Assembly: GCA_019279435.1 (NCBI GenBank)
Contig: JAAALK010000286.1
Location: 40,733,712 to 40,797,711, forward strand
Direction of reading: 5' to 3'
Origin: Zizania palustris
Lineage: Eukaryota > Streptophyta > Magnoliopsida > Poales > Poaceae
DNA length: 64,000 bases
Shown here: in pieces, positions 1 through 11,290 of the stretch
Numbering within the stretch: the first letter of the stretch is position 1
How the letters are laid out: each line of letters opens with the position of its first letter
Position numbers and translations under genes: made by a program
Notes under the pieces: model-generated
What the model was told of the DNA's origin: nothing
The model's database searches: none
What the model saw: the letters and a program-made list of their open reading frames with translations, nothing else

Positions 1-110
1 AATTTGTGATGAATTTTGTGATGAGATGTGAATTTGTGATGAATTTTGTGATTAAATATGAATTTGTGATGAATTTTGTGATTGAATGTGAATTTTGGGA
101 TGAAATGTGC
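1..110. repeat. AT-rich tandem repeat inside CACTA element 1
   Basis: Imperfect tandem copies of AATTTGTGATGAATTTTGTG with a unit of about 30 bp are seen. The reverse complement of this repeat occurs at 6540-6850 in CACTA element 2, just inside its subterminal repeats, which links the two elements. Confidence 0.7.
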
Positions 111-444
111 ATTGAATAAAATTTTTTTAAAAAAATGCCGAGTGTATCACTCGGCAAAGCACTGCGGCTTTGCCGAGTGCTATTTTATGTGGCACTCAGC
201 AAAGCCACAGTGCCACGTGCGCGCTTTCGTGGCTTTGCCGAGTGCCTCACGTGGCCTACAAGGCACTCGGCGAAGGCTTTGCCGAGTGCCCGATAAAAAG
301 CATTCGGCAAACAGGCTCTTCGCCGACACCCATTTCGCCGAGTCCCCTTTGCCGAGTGTGGCACTCGGCGAATCCTTCGCCGATTGGAAAATAGGGTTCA
401 CCGAGTGCCCTAGCCACTCAGCAAATAGGGTTTCTCCCGTAGTG
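1..444. mobile_element. CACTA transposon terminus (element 1, runs off left edge)
   Basis: The segment ends in CCCGTAGTG at 436-444, the reverse complement of a CACTACGGG terminus. It is preceded (140-430) by many direct and inverted copies of GCCGAGTGC / GCACTCGGC, the subterminal repeats to which CACTA transposases bind. The inner part (1-110) is AT-rich repeat. The order terminus, GCCGAGTG repeats, then ATCACAAATTC-type repeats is the mirror image of 6069-6850, so this looks like the same (TNPA-side, 3') end of a sibling element in opposite orientation. The other end and any genes lie outside the window, so autonomy cannot be judged. Confidence 0.85.
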
Positions 445-752
445 GTTGCAACACTCAATTGGCAACATGGATCTTAATGATTTTTTAATTCTAAAAAAAT
501 AAAATGAAGTTTTTTGAAGCTATTCTAAATATGTGGCTAATTCTTATTACGCCAACAGAAAGAGTATTTATGCATGCTTGTAAATTACAAACTGTTACAA
601 GAATTGGTAGAGTCAGAAAAGCTAATATGTATTTATTGGTTGTGTGGGCAATAATACCACTCTTTATTTTCACTATCCTAAAAATATAACGCGTATAAAT
701 TTTTAACATAGTTTTCAACTTATAAGTGTAACCATCAATTTTCTTTTCTATA
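445..752. other. Short AT-rich spacer, no gene seen
   Basis: Flanking DNA between the CACTA 1 terminus and the Helitron start. It is AT-rich and I see no coding signal. If element 1 made a 3-bp duplication, the right copy would be GTT at 445-447; the left copy is outside the window. Confidence 0.5.
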
Positions 753-1022
753 TCTCTACTATTATAAAGTGGCTAGATTTCCTTTCCTCCGTCCGCCTCC
801 CTCGTTTCGCAGCGCGCAGCGCATTTCCTTCCTCCGTCACGTCGCACAGCGCCTCAATAGTCAAGCCCTCAACTGTCTCCTCCCCACATCGCGCAGCGCC
901 ACAACCCCTCTTCCCCACGTTGTCTCCTCGATACCCCTTCATATTATTCCCCTCCACTCGCCTCTGCCTCTTCGTTACCACGCGAACACGGGTGAATCCG
1001 CCCAGATCTCTCGTCAGCGATG

Positions 1023-1274
1023 ATGGTGCTCTTCGACCGCTCCGACAAGTCGCTCCTCCCAAGCTTCCTCTACACCTCTACGGTGAGATCCTTTGTCGAC
1101 GCCTCCTACTCCCCCTACCCCTCCCACTCCTACTGTTATCAGAGGTGACGCGCCCTTCATGATCGAGATGTACTCCCCGGCGTTCTACGCCACCTCACTG
1201 CTGGTGGGATCGCCAGCTATGAGCTCACCCACACGGTCATCATGCGGCTCGACCTTGTCAAGTGTAACATGCAG
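1023..1274 (+). pseudogene. Captured exon 1 of a mitochondrial phosphate carrier (fragment)
   Basis: The reading starts MVLFDRSDKSLLPSFLYTST (an extra ATG lies just upstream at 1020). A second block contains IEMYSPAFYA, and a third, in another frame, GGIASYELTHTVIMRLDLVK ending in CNMQ. These match in order the N-terminal leader and first transmembrane segment of plant mitochondrial phosphate carriers (PHT3/MPT family), which import phosphate across the inner membrane. The mitochondrial carrier signature Px[DE]xx[KR] is damaged: the proline is replaced (MRLDLVK). The blocks are in different frames, so at least one frameshift is present. GTGAGG at 1275 preserves the original exon 1 splice donor. 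No later carrier exons follow, as expected for a Helitron-captured fragment rather than a gene. Confidence 0.72.
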
Positions 1275-1705
1275 GTGAGGGCGCATCGCCTAGATCTGTT
1301 ACTTGCTGCCCTCGATGCATATCGAGGTCCTATTACTGTGTATATCTGGTGGTATTTAGTATGTTCATATGTTCAATGGTTGGGAGAACTTGTGGTTACG
1401 AACTTGTTACATATCACTATTTGTTATTTGATTTCCTAGGTTAAGTGGAACTTTTCTTCTGGCACAATGAAGTTGATCTTATGCTTATATTATTACATTG
1501 TGTAGTTAATTTTATTGCTTGGGTTATTTATAAGCTTTTTTGGTTCAATCTGATGGCAGGAAACTTACCGTAGAGCTATGTAATGTGATTGATGATTTTA
1601 GCTTGGTCAATTTTACAACTTTGGACATCCAGGTCTTTGTTGGAAACATTATCATTTCAATTAATATCCCTGCCGACTTTGTTCTTACTTAGTTGTTTTT
1701 GCCTC

Positions 1706-2395
1706 TACGACAAGGAAAATTTCAGCAATCTTGTGAAGTTGATTGACAAAATTAATGGCTATATATTTTCTTCCATAGACAGCAGTGTCGATGAGTTCAG
1801 CAAAATTGCAGCAGTGCCACTTGACTGGGATTACTACAGATATCCTTTATTGTCTTCTTGCAACTACTTATTCAAACAAGCATCTTTACTCTCATACCTT
1901 CTATGTTATCCTCAGTGTTCTAGAAGTACATTATTCAAATCCCTCCCTCTGGCACGTATAGGTGTAAAACAATAAAACATTACAATATAGAACTCACTAG
2001 ACCACCTTGTAGTTAATGAAGTTACTTGTCATTCCAGCAAATTCATGGCAATGCAATCTTCTAACTTTGCACATGTAGCTTGTGGCAGCTTTGATATTCC
2101 AGAGTCGAGACCCATACGTAGATTTACTACTGCTAGGATATATATGTGAGCCTTAGGGGGAAATGGGGCATCATGTCATCATGTTAGCACTTATGAAGCA
2201 CATTGTATGGTTCTTAGATGTTTCTATGAGTTTTTTTTGATATCTTGTCCATGAAATGCATCAAGACTATACCTTTGCGTCTCATTTTTCTTTCCTTGAC
2301 ATATGACTACAACAGAAGAGGTGCAGGAGAAGTACATGAAAGACGACCAGTTTGTGAAAAAGAGGAGCAAGAGCAGACAGACCAGAATGCCCATT
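1706..2395 (+). pseudogene. Exon-like fragments of unrecognised gene(s) in the Helitron
   Basis: Two stretches read like coding exons within AT-rich intron-like DNA. At 1706-1840 the frame contains NFSNLVKLIDKINGYIFSSI followed by DSSVDEFSKIAAVPLDWDYY. At about 2315-2395 the frame reads EEVQEKYMKDDQFVKKRSKS, basic and lysine-rich. The DWDYYR ending of the first piece recalls plant mitochondrial ATP synthase subunit d, but the resemblance is short and I do not assign it. Both are in the same orientation as the phosphate carrier exon, so a read-through chimeric transcript is possible. No complete ORF exists. Confidence 0.4.
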
Positions 2396-2423
2396 TCTTT
2401 CTTCCTCTCCATAGTGCTTACAT

Positions 2424-2509
2424 GAGACATGAACATTATCAATTATAAACTTTTTTGATTCATTCAGAGACATGAACATTATCAATTATAAACTTTTTTG
2501 ATTCATTCA
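2424..2509. repeat. 43-bp tandem duplication
   Basis: Two essentially identical 43-bp units starting GAGACATGAACATTATCAAT lie head to tail at 2424-2466 and 2467-2509 inside the Helitron. The lack of divergence suggests a recent slippage or replication-linked duplication. Confidence 0.85.
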
Positions 2510-2771
2510 GTTGTTTGGTTTGCTGTTCCAACATGAAACTGAGTTTACTTAAAATAGAAACCAAATATTAAAAAAACCAAAAAACCAAAAATGCTTAAGG
2601 TTTAAAGTTTTTTTGGTGAGAAGTTGCTGCTAGGTGCTACATGTGTTGTACGAGTAGAGCTTTGTACCTTGTTCTATTGATTACATTATTGATTATGTTT
2701 TGCTGATATGGTATAATTAACCTTATTGCACACTAGGACTAGGACAAGATACTATCTTTGTTCAAGAAATA

Positions 2772-2867
2772 TATACATTATTTGAAAGTGTGTAGTTGAC
2801 GTAAAATGTTCTTTAATATATACATTATTTTAAAGTGTGTAGTTGAAGTAAAATGTTCTTTAGATTG
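2772..2867. repeat. 47-bp tandem duplication
   Basis: Two near-identical units containing ACATTATTTGAAAGTGTGTA lie 47 bp apart (anchor positions 2774 and 2821), differing by a few substitutions. The region is Helitron non-coding DNA. Confidence 0.75.
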
Positions 2868-3948
2868 ATCGTGTAAAATAATTCAGGTATTTTCCATGAA
2901 GATAACCATAATCCTATGTGTTAAACATTTTATCATAGTTATATAAATTATATCCTCTCTCTTTGCCTTGTCGCTGTTGATTCCTTGAATTTACTATGCT
3001 GCTTAAGTTCCAATGTTCAATTCTTCCTCCGGTTACAAATACTTTGTTCCGGACACGAACATGATCTTTTAAACAAGTATATAGTTTGTTATTTCAAATA
3101 TTTCCTTTAGAAACAGTGGATAATGGTGGGAAAGGAGATTGTTTAATTTTTTTGTTATCTAATTTATTGCCCATATCTCTTGTTTTTATATCCTGATTAT
3201 TTTTCTTACCTGGAACAAAGAACCACAAAGAACGGGAGGAATTAAGTAACACAAAGGTATCCTATCTTATGGTATCTTATGGGCGTTGCAAGAAGAATTG
3301 ATGGTGTTAATGGATATGTTATGTCAGTGAAACTATGTGAGATGATGTCAGCTGTTGGTTAGTACAATAACAAGTATGAAAATCTGGACATGTTTGTCTA
3401 TATATATGTACATGATCCATGAAACCATTTGTAAAAATGTTTCAGATATCAATAAATTGAGGCAATATCTATAAAACATTTCTAATATCAATAAATTGAG
3501 GCAATAACTATCATGCTCTAAATAAATATTTGGTATTAAAAATAAATTTCGTTGCAACGCACGGACACCTTACTAGTATTATTAATAGCTACAAACTTAA
3601 TATTATAAAAACATACTTTTATTCTGTATAACATGTGTAACACTTAACTTATATATATTTTGACTAATTATTAGTAAAAGTTATAAATATTAACTTTATT
3701 TTGAAGGTAGGTCTCTAATATTTTGGGATGGATGAAATATTTAAAATAAATTCCACGAGCTGCAGTATATGTAGATTCAATGCAATTTTTTATATGTTGG
3801 GAGACACAGGCGGCCTTGATAATTTGCTACTACAAACAAGTATCTTTCATTTTTTGTCATTTTGATACATAAGTTATTAACTTAGATGATCCAAATATCA
3901 TTATCACATGATAACAGTATAATTAGAAGTCATCCTAATTATGACAAA

Positions 3949-4512
3949 TCAACAATTTTGTCCATATCCCCATAGGCTCAAGGTGAGGCTTATATTGCTT
4001 GCGCACGCGCCATCGTCCTCGGCGGGAGCAGTGTTAAGATCCAAGCCAATCAGGCCCCTCGCCTCGTCTGGCTTCCTCTCAGGTGCTGGCGAGCTTCCAC
4101 AGGCGCTCGCCGCCTTCTCGTTCTCGACGCTAGTGGTGCGGTGGCGCCGCATGTGCCCACCCAGCGCCTGCCCGAGTGCGAACCCCACACCACACACCGC
4201 GCACCCGTGCCAGCGGGAGGCCTTCACGGGCGGTGGAGCTATCGCGATCGCGAGCGCGACATCCGCCTCCCCCGCCCCCGCCGCGGCGCGACCAAGCCGC
4301 GGCCGCTTGTGGCCCGCGCGGTGCCCACCGAGCGCCTGGAACGTCGGGAATCTGCGCCTGCACGTCTTGCACTCGAAGACGCGCGGAGCCTTGTCACCGA
4401 CGACAACGTGGCCTCCGCCACTCCGCGCCAGCAGCAGCATGACCTCCTGAACTATGTTGGCGCTGTCCACCACCACCTCATCCGGTTCTGCTCCGAACGT
4501 AAGTCTCTTCAT
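3949..4512 (-). CDS. C2H2 zinc-finger protein, ZAT-like (two QALGGH fingers, DLN-type EAR motif)
   Basis: This 187-residue intronless ORF encodes two plant-specific C2H2 fingers: C48-x2-C51-x12-H64-x3-H68 and C104-x2-C107-x12-H120-x3-H124. Each has the QALGGH DNA-contact motif (59-64 and 115-120). LDLN at 157-160 is an EAR-type repression motif that recruits TOPLESS-type corepressors. An acidic/hydrophobic N-terminal block (DSANIVQEVMLLLA) and a basic stretch after finger 1 complete the usual C1-2i/ZAT layout. Length and lack of introns fit that family of nuclear, stress- or development-related repressors. The start is the first ATG below a TATA box (4586-4593). The reading frame is intact, GC-rich and flanked by AT-rich DNA. 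It is the only plausible functional host gene here; the biological role cannot be told from sequence. Confidence 0.85.
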   Translation of the reverse strand: MKRLTFGAEPDEVVVDSANIVQEVMLLLARSGGGHVVVGDKAPRVFECKTCRRRFPTFQALGGHRAGHKRPRLGRAAAGAGEADVALAIAIAPPPVKASRWHGCAVCGVGFALGQALGGHMRRHRTTSVENEKAASACGSSPAPERKPDEARGLIGLDLNTAPAEDDGACASNISLTLSLWGYGQNC

Positions 4513-4585
4513 CGTGTTGCCTTGCTCTCTTAGACACGCGGGACAAAATAATGCTTGGTTGTGATAGAGCCGATAGGTTTACTAG

Positions 4586-4593
4586 TATTTATA
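4586..4593 (-). promoter_or_regulatory. TATA box of the C2H2 gene
   Basis: TATAAATA on the minus strand, about 74 bp upstream of the ATG at 4512, fits a plant core promoter with a short 5' leader. No other good TATA element is closer. Confidence 0.6.
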
Positions 4594-4599
4594 GGGAGC

Positions 4600-6065
4600 T
4601 CGAAATGCCTTGGTAGTTGGTATGGTATGGAACTATGGATTCTTAGTCTGATTCTACATAGAATCTTTAGAATTATTATTACTAAACAGATAAAAACATA
4701 AGTGATTCGTAATTTAGAAGAATTATTTTTAATTAATGTGGAAGAGAATCAGATAAAATATTATTTATCACAAGAATAAGTCTAACAAAAAAACAAAAAA
4801 AACGCATAGGAGTTAAAGATAATATTTATATATGATTGAAATATACTAACAAACATGATTACAATTAATATTATTTATTCATTTCTAATTATATAGTTTC
4901 AGAGCATATAATAACATAAAACATATATATCACATCATTTTAGTTCAGTACTGTTGTCTTTTATCAAAATTAGAATCAATCCATCTAGTCAAACAATTTT
5001 ACAACCGAATTTGATTCACCGTATAATTACTTACGAAGAAAAATAAAAAACAGAATCATAATCAAGAACCGTATCAAATGGGCCCCGCCTGCAATCCTTA
5101 AATGGGATTTCTTGTGATTGCTTCTTAGTTAGAGTGGAGTTTGTCAGGTCGACTCGCTGCATCGTCCTTTTTAGCTGTACTGACAAGATTAAACTAGATA
5201 CAAGTAGACTTCGGTTAACTAGGGTTTGTTCGCACAAGTGTTCATATATCACGACGTACGCTGTAGGCTGTACATACTGATTTTTGGTAATTCACGAACA
5301 AATTAATAGTGCGTAGAACAAATTTGGGATGATCGAGCTTCAATTAGGCTTCAAAATGAGATGTTATCGTCGAGACATATCCGACAGATGTATCGCCGGG
5401 CCAAGCATTGAACACGGTCATGAATTAAATTATTTATTTTTAAATTGAATTAATCCGATTTGATACTCCATACACGAATTGGGTCATATATATCGAGCTG
5501 TATTGTCTTATTCTGCCGTATCGGATACATATATGACATGGCTCTTGCTATATCGATTATTCATAATTCACTTAAGGATATTCAAGTCTTTTCACTCGAT
5601 CTTAACATAGAATTACCAAGCTCAATATTCAGGTTTGACAAACAATTTAAATTATTCAACCATTAAACTACTCAAACAACTAAATCATCATCTAATAATT
5701 ATAATTACATTGTAATCTCTGAATTATCTTAATTTGACTCAAAGGATCTCTGAGATCCGTTTTCAAGTAGCTAGTCATCTACTATACTTAGCCACCTCAG
5801 TGCTTCCGTTTGAAAACAAAAAATAAATAAAGCTAAGAGAGATAGAGACGGTAGCACGTTAACATACGAAATCAATCAATCGTAAGCCATGACTAGCGAG
5901 CGCAAATTAACAACAACCAAGTGATGTGTGTTTCTCCTTGCATGACAACATCTATCCTCTATCTGAACAAGAGATTTTCAACTCAGAAAATTCCAGTAGA
6001 GTGACAGAAGTGCGTGTATAATTAACTATTCATCAATGTTCAAATACTGCTAGCTGGCCACAAAT
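4600..6065. other. AT-rich intergenic DNA, no gene recognised
   Basis: This stretch lies upstream of the C2H2 gene and before CACTA element 2. Short ORFs are present but show no domain, repeat or codon pattern I can recognise. It may contain distal promoter sequence of the C2H2 gene. Confidence 0.4.
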
Positions 6066-6082
6066 AATCACTACGGGAACAC

Positions 6083-6520
6083 TCAAATTTGCCGAGTGCC
6101 TAGGGCACTAGGCGAAGTCTCTTTTGCACTCAGCAAAGACTTCACCGAGTGCCACACTCGACGAACCTCACTCGGTACACGCCTTATCGGCAACGAGGGT
6201 GTTCGCCGAGTGCTTTTTATCGGGCACTCGGCGAAGTCTTTGCCGAGTGCAATGTGGCACTTCGCCGAGTGCCACGGTGGCACTCGGCAAACACACACGT
6301 CTGACGGTCGGGTGGCCATTAATGGACCTTCGCCGAGTGCACCACGTGGCACTCGGCGAAGGGGGGTTTGCCGAGTGCCCACGTGGCACTCGGCGAAGGG
6401 GGTTTGTCAAGTGCCACGTGGAAGCACTCGGCAAAGCCACCCCAGAACGCACAGAAACATGCCACGTGGCACGTTTCTGTGCTATTTAGGTGGCTTTGCG
6501 AGTGTAGCACTCGGCAAATT
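6083..6520. repeat. CACTA 2 subterminal repeat array (TNPA-side end)
   Basis: A dense series of direct and inverted GCCGAGTGCC / GGCACTCGGC copies, several separated by CACGTGG. In CACTA elements such arrays are the binding sites of the small transposase protein. Confidence 0.85.
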
Positions 6521-6539
6521 TTTTTATTTTTTTCATTTA

Positions 6540-6850
6540 TTTAATGCATATTTCATCCCAAAAATCACATTCAATCACAAAATTCATCACAAATTCACAT
6601 TTATTCACAAAATTCAATCCAAAATTCACATTCAATCACAAATATTCACATTCAATCACTATATGAATCACAAATTCACTCACATCACAAAAATCACATT
6701 CACATCACAAAAATCACATTCACATCACAAAATTCACTTCACATCACAAATTCACGTTCACGTCACAAATTCACGTTCACATCACAAATTCAAGTTCAAA
6801 TTCACATCACAAATTCAAGTTCACGTTCACGTTGACAAGTTCAAGTTAAT
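6540..6850. repeat. AT-rich TTCACATCACAAA minisatellite
   Basis: Degenerate tandem units of the type ATTCACATCACAAA with period near 15-30 bp. It is the reverse complement of the repeat at 1-110 in CACTA element 1. Confidence 0.7.
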
Positions 6851-7059
6851 TCACAAGTTCACAACGGCAACTCACACCACGCCTCACAAGTTAGGGAATC
6901 TCATATGTTAGTCTCACAAGTTAGCATTACCGCTATGCCCAGTGTGCGGAGATGGCTGCGAGTTTGATCCTGTTGCCGATGAATGAAAATGCAAAAAAAG
7001 AAAAATAGTTAGCACAATTGTATAATAAAAAATGACAAAAACAATATTAGAAACTCACA

Positions 7060-8830
7060 TTGCCGCTCTGTGGAGTCCGCGGAGATTGTTCAGGTTGAGG
7101 AAGTCCAGGCAAGCCCATATGACCTGAAAAAGATCCACCCATCTGCGCAAACCACTACTGCATCTGGGCTTGCATCTGAGCCTGTATATGAGCCTGCAGC
7201 CGAGCCTCCATCTGGGTCTGCCACTCGGTCCTTTGTGATATTTCTTCATTTAGTTGGGCCTACAAAACATTAATTCACAGTCATTAACGTTCCAAAACAA
7301 ACAAATTGAAATGTTTGATGATTGATGAAAATGAACTAACCTGCAGATTGGCAATTAGACCCATAGATGTGTCTCGGCGAGGGCGTATACCCAGAACGGA
7401 AGTCGAGCTCTGATCTCTCACCTCAGATAGAGAGGGGGTACTACGGGTATCAATGTCGTCGTCGTCTATCAAATATCGCCCATGTCTCTTGCCTCCTCCA
7501 GCCCTCATGACCACCTCGCCATCGATGTCATGTGCGACTGGGTCATAATCGGGACCATGCACTTCCCTTGCCATCTCTGAATAGTCATGGAGGCGTTGAT
7601 ATGTGTTCTGATTAGTGTACGACTCAGCGGGGTCATTTGGATTGTAAGTATTGCCTTCAACTGCCTTCCCTTTGTGAGCCAGAGCATATGCCATGACTTG
7701 GGAGCATTCCTGACCCGCATTGGCCATTGACTGAAACAAGAAGATAGTTAGAGTTATATTGTGCAATTAAGCGAAAAAAAGAAACAAGTAACTACATACC
7801 CATCTCGCCATGAACTGGTCAAGGTTCAGCGAGCCTTGATGATGTGCTGCCCCCGACATGAGTAGACGTCTCTGGCGGCATGCATCGTGACTGCTCTACC
7901 ACTCGACAGAACACCACCTATCAATAATTTGGCCCCAACATTCAGGATGAGCGGCACACCACTGTGGAGGGACCTATTTGATGCAAGTGAAGTTGTTAAT
8001 GACATAATATTAAGTATTAGAAGATACACGAGAATACACTTACCATCATGTATTCCTCTCGTGTCAGAAAGGTGGTTCGGGCATCCTTTTTATTCTTCCT
8101 CTCTCGGCGGTGCTGAGCGTAGAAGTCGATAACGGCTTGAATGTGCGCCTCATAATGCATGTCGGTGACAAGCTTCTTGGCGGCTCTATTAATAACAGCG
8201 GTAGCTTGATCCGCATACCCCTCATCACATCTATAAAAATCCTGCATATAGATGTAAAGAGAACGTTATGTAATTCACATGTCAAGAGTATTGACACATA
8301 TATTAAGAAAATAAACTTACCCAGAGCTTAGCCCTCACTCAATCGGCTAGGTGGAGATATTGTCTCCCTTCCTGGTCAGGAGCGTCCGGCGCACTTTCAT
8401 AGTGCCTCCATGAGTACGCCGGCTCCATCCCTCCCATCAAAAGATACCAAACCAGGGAACTTTTTCTTTATAAGAAGCCCGAGGATGCTGTTTAGGTGGC
8501 GTGAGCACTCACGACCTGCTCGTTCAACCATAATCCAGTTCCTACCCCGGTATCATTAAAAAGTATTAGTATATGTTAAAAACTAAAGTGACGAAAGGAA
8601 TACATTATAGACTTTCTATAGCAACTTACCTATTTCCGTCGGGTCGAATGAGCGCACGATCAGCTACTGCCACTGCTCGCCTCGGGAGTGACGAAGGACC
8701 ACACAACCACATTGCAGCCGTTTCCATAGCCTGCTCCTCTCCCTCTGCCCCAACCTCCTCCCCACCCTCTACCCCCACCTCCTCCTCCTCCGCCCTAGCC
8801 TCCTCCTCCTCCTCCTCCCCATATTTCAAT
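7060..8830 (-). pseudogene. CACTA TNPA-like transposase (Transposase_24-type), degenerate
   Basis: Minus-strand exon-like blocks appear in the order seen in the second gene of CACTA elements. An acidic Glu-rich start (8829-8626) ends in RALIRPDGNR. Next come a block with KKKFPGLVSFDGR then YESAPDAPDQEGRQYLHLAD (about 8545-8320), a block with FYRCDEGYADQATAVINRAA and ARTTFLTREEYMMV (8247-8045), a short block near 7980-7800, and CSQVMAYALAHKGKAVEG with a following acidic tail (7732-7341). The Transposase_24 family binds subterminal repeats and works with TNP2. A frameshift lies near 8415 and a TGA interrupts the LAD/VRAKLW region near 8340, so the copy is not functional. Confidence 0.72.
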
Positions 8831-9277
8831 CACCTACTATGAAAAAGAGTAAATCACTTTAGATAAACTGTGAAATGTGTTATAAACGCATTTAATCAAA
8901 AATTAAACATAATTCTCATACAACTGCTAGAAATAGTCATCGTTGTCCATATTTGCTAGATCATATGTATCGTCATCACTATCACGTGATATGATATAAT
9001 CGTCCAGTTGATCAGGAGGTGGAATGTTGTCATCACTTTGATTGCTTGAGTGTAATCTCTCTAGAAGTTCTAAGTCTCTTTCATTCTGAATCTCGTCTCC
9101 TTCGTCGGCATCGGCACCACTTTTGTTATTTACTTCCATCGTCTCCGTCAAGTCGATAACAAACATGTCTGGAAACTTGTGTGCCACTTTTGTGTGCCGA
9201 CACCTTATACACAACATCCCAACCTTTAAGACGTGTGACTGTTTTGCACGAGTAAGAGAGATAGTAAACTTGTGTTG

Positions 9278-11279
9278 TGTTGGACCGAAAACGGCGACTA
9301 GAGGGGGGTGAATGGGAGCTTTTAAAATTTTAGACTAAAAATAGTCTTCTGTTTTAAACCAGTCTTCTGCGGAACAGGCTTCGAACACACCCTTCGAAGT
9401 TCTGGTTCGGAGGTATTTTCCCAGCTCCAAAAACAGGCTTCGCAGGGAGCAAAAGTTCGAAGCCAAGAAGACTTCGCTCCACCCACAACCCCGAAGATTC
9501 AGCTCTGCTAAGTCAGTGCAGGCTCCGCACACTAGGTGCCTTTGAGCAGGCTTCGCACTTCACCCTTCGCAAGAGCAGACTTCCCTCTGCGGACTTCGAC
9601 CAAATACTCAGCGATAGCAACTGGTGTTGGGCTTCGTACTTCGAAGGTCTAAACGCACACTGAACAGACTTCCCGGAGGACTTAGACAAGGGAAGAAAAT
9701 GGGCTTCGATCTAAGCCAAGAACAGTGCTTCGCTAGTAATCAAAGAGGTCTAGCCTCCAGTTTACACAGAGCGAACAGACACTGAAAAACACACTTCACA
9801 CGCACAGACCTCTCACACACTTCTCCAGAAGAGATTCAAAACACTTTACACAGGAAGAAGAAGGTGTACAAAGGAATCAAAGCATGCAGTGCAACGCAAA
9901 ATACAAGTTCAAGCACAAATGAAAAAACAGAATCAAAGTTTCATTGCTTGAACAGGGAACACAAAATGAACTCACAGATCTGAATACAAAGTCTGTGGCG
10001 GCTAGCTCAGGAGCTCAAAAACGGCTGCTCAAAGTGTTGATGTGACCTAGCTAGCATCCACTATTATAGGCACTATTCAGCCCTGTGAATAGACTACTTT
10101 ACCCCTAGGGTTTACACTGTTTTTGTCTCATCGGAACAGGGGGTACAGCTGGTAGTCTACTTTATTTGGAGGCTTCTTTTGTCAGCTTCGCAGAGTAGAC
10201 AACATCAGCTTTTGCAGAGCAGACACGGTCAACCTTTGCAGTCTTGGATTCTTCTGAAGCCCCCTTCGCACGTGAGGGGTGCGGTAGCTTCGATGAGAAG
10301 CCTTGAGCCTGACGGCCTTCGCTTCACCGACACCTTCGGAGTGGACCACCACGGCTTCGCAGCTTCTCCCAGCTCGAACTCTGTCAGTCCGTGTACCAAA
10401 GCCATGCATGGCCGAAGTACCTCAAGTCAGCCTCACTCCGGAGTCAGCCTCACTCCGAAGTCAGCCTCACTCCGAAGTCAGCTTCACTCCAAAGCCCCAC
10501 CTTCGGAGTACCACCCTTCGAAGTCCCTATTCGTCCAAGGCCTCCGCATGAAGCATTCCATGAGCACTTCATCGCAGTGTCTCTCCCCGAGCGCACTCCT
10601 CGATGATCCTCACCCGGACCATGCCTTCGATGCAACTCGACTTCTGAGACCTTCGTCGGGTATACCTTCGAGTGCCTCCCTCCAGAGCACACTTCGAAAG
10701 CCCTGCCTCATTGCTGAGGACTTGGTTCACCATACTCCGAAGTCACTCCATTCGGAGTACCCTTTGAAGTGCCTCGCCTCCGAGGACTTCGTCTCGGAGT
10801 ACCTTCACCCGGAGCCATGCTCCGCACTTATTGCCTTCTCCTGGCACACCTCGACCCGAGGTCCGACCTCGACCCCTTCATAGCCTTCGTGACCGAGCTC
10901 CCCGCTCGCCTGGCATCAAGCCTCCCGGTTGACCCAGGTTCACTTGCTACGAACCGTTCGTCGCCTCCGAAGTCACCTGCGCACCTCAGACAAACAAACA
11001 AGTGTATCCAGTACCCCGGAGACCTCTCCGGGTAAACAACATTCGGCACACCCTCCGGTGTACCGCCCAAAGTACCGAACACTTCAGTACAGCCAAGTCA
11101 TTGTGTACTGTTGGACCCCTCCGACAGGCACACTCTGCTGCAACAGCCGCAGCAACTAGAACCCACCAAACCCTTCGGTGAAGCAACCTCCGAACCCCTT
11201 CGGAGGGACCCCTTTGAATCAGAGGATAAAATCTGCCAATCACTCATCACAGACTCCAAAACCAACCCTTGGTTTCTCA
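9278..11279 (-). repeat. Copia 3' LTR
   Basis: This 2002-bp LTR is a direct copy of 18097-20066. It contains four 17-bp units AGTCAGCCTCACTCCGA at 10425-10492; the other LTR has five. Confidence 0.9.
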
Positions 11280-11290
11280 ATCTCCCCCTT
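11280..11290 (-). promoter_or_regulatory. Copia polypurine tract
   Basis: AAGGGGGAGAT on the minus strand directly precedes the 3' LTR start TGAGAAACC; it primes plus-strand DNA synthesis. Confidence 0.8.

Larger units (their letters stand above)
753..3576 (+). mobile_element. Non-autonomous Helitron with captured gene fragments
   Basis: The left end starts TCTCTACTATTATAAAGTGG at 753 directly after an A (752). The right end is CTAG at 3573-3576 directly before a T (3577). This is the A|T insertion site and TC...CTAG structure of Helitrons, which transpose as rolling-circle-like elements without terminal inverted repeats or target duplication. About 13 bp before CTAG lies the small palindrome CGTTGCAACG within GTTGCAACGCACGG, the hairpin typical of grass Helitron 3' ends. 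The 2.8-kb body carries no RepHel ORF, so it depends on a helper element. It contains a phosphate carrier exon in plus orientation and other exon-like pieces. Confidence 0.78.

Noticed and set aside
1706..1840. ATP synthase subunit d exon in the Helitron
   Set aside because: Only the DWDYYR motif and general pattern match; too short to assign.
5031..5666. Small ORFs of 68-73 codons upstream of the C2H2 gene
   Set aside because: AT-rich chance ORFs with no conserved motif or gene-like composition.
6096..6911. 271-codon open frame at the left end of CACTA 2
   Set aside because: It runs through the GCCGAGTG subterminal repeats and the AT-rich minisatellite; the peptide is a by-product of the repeats with no domain.
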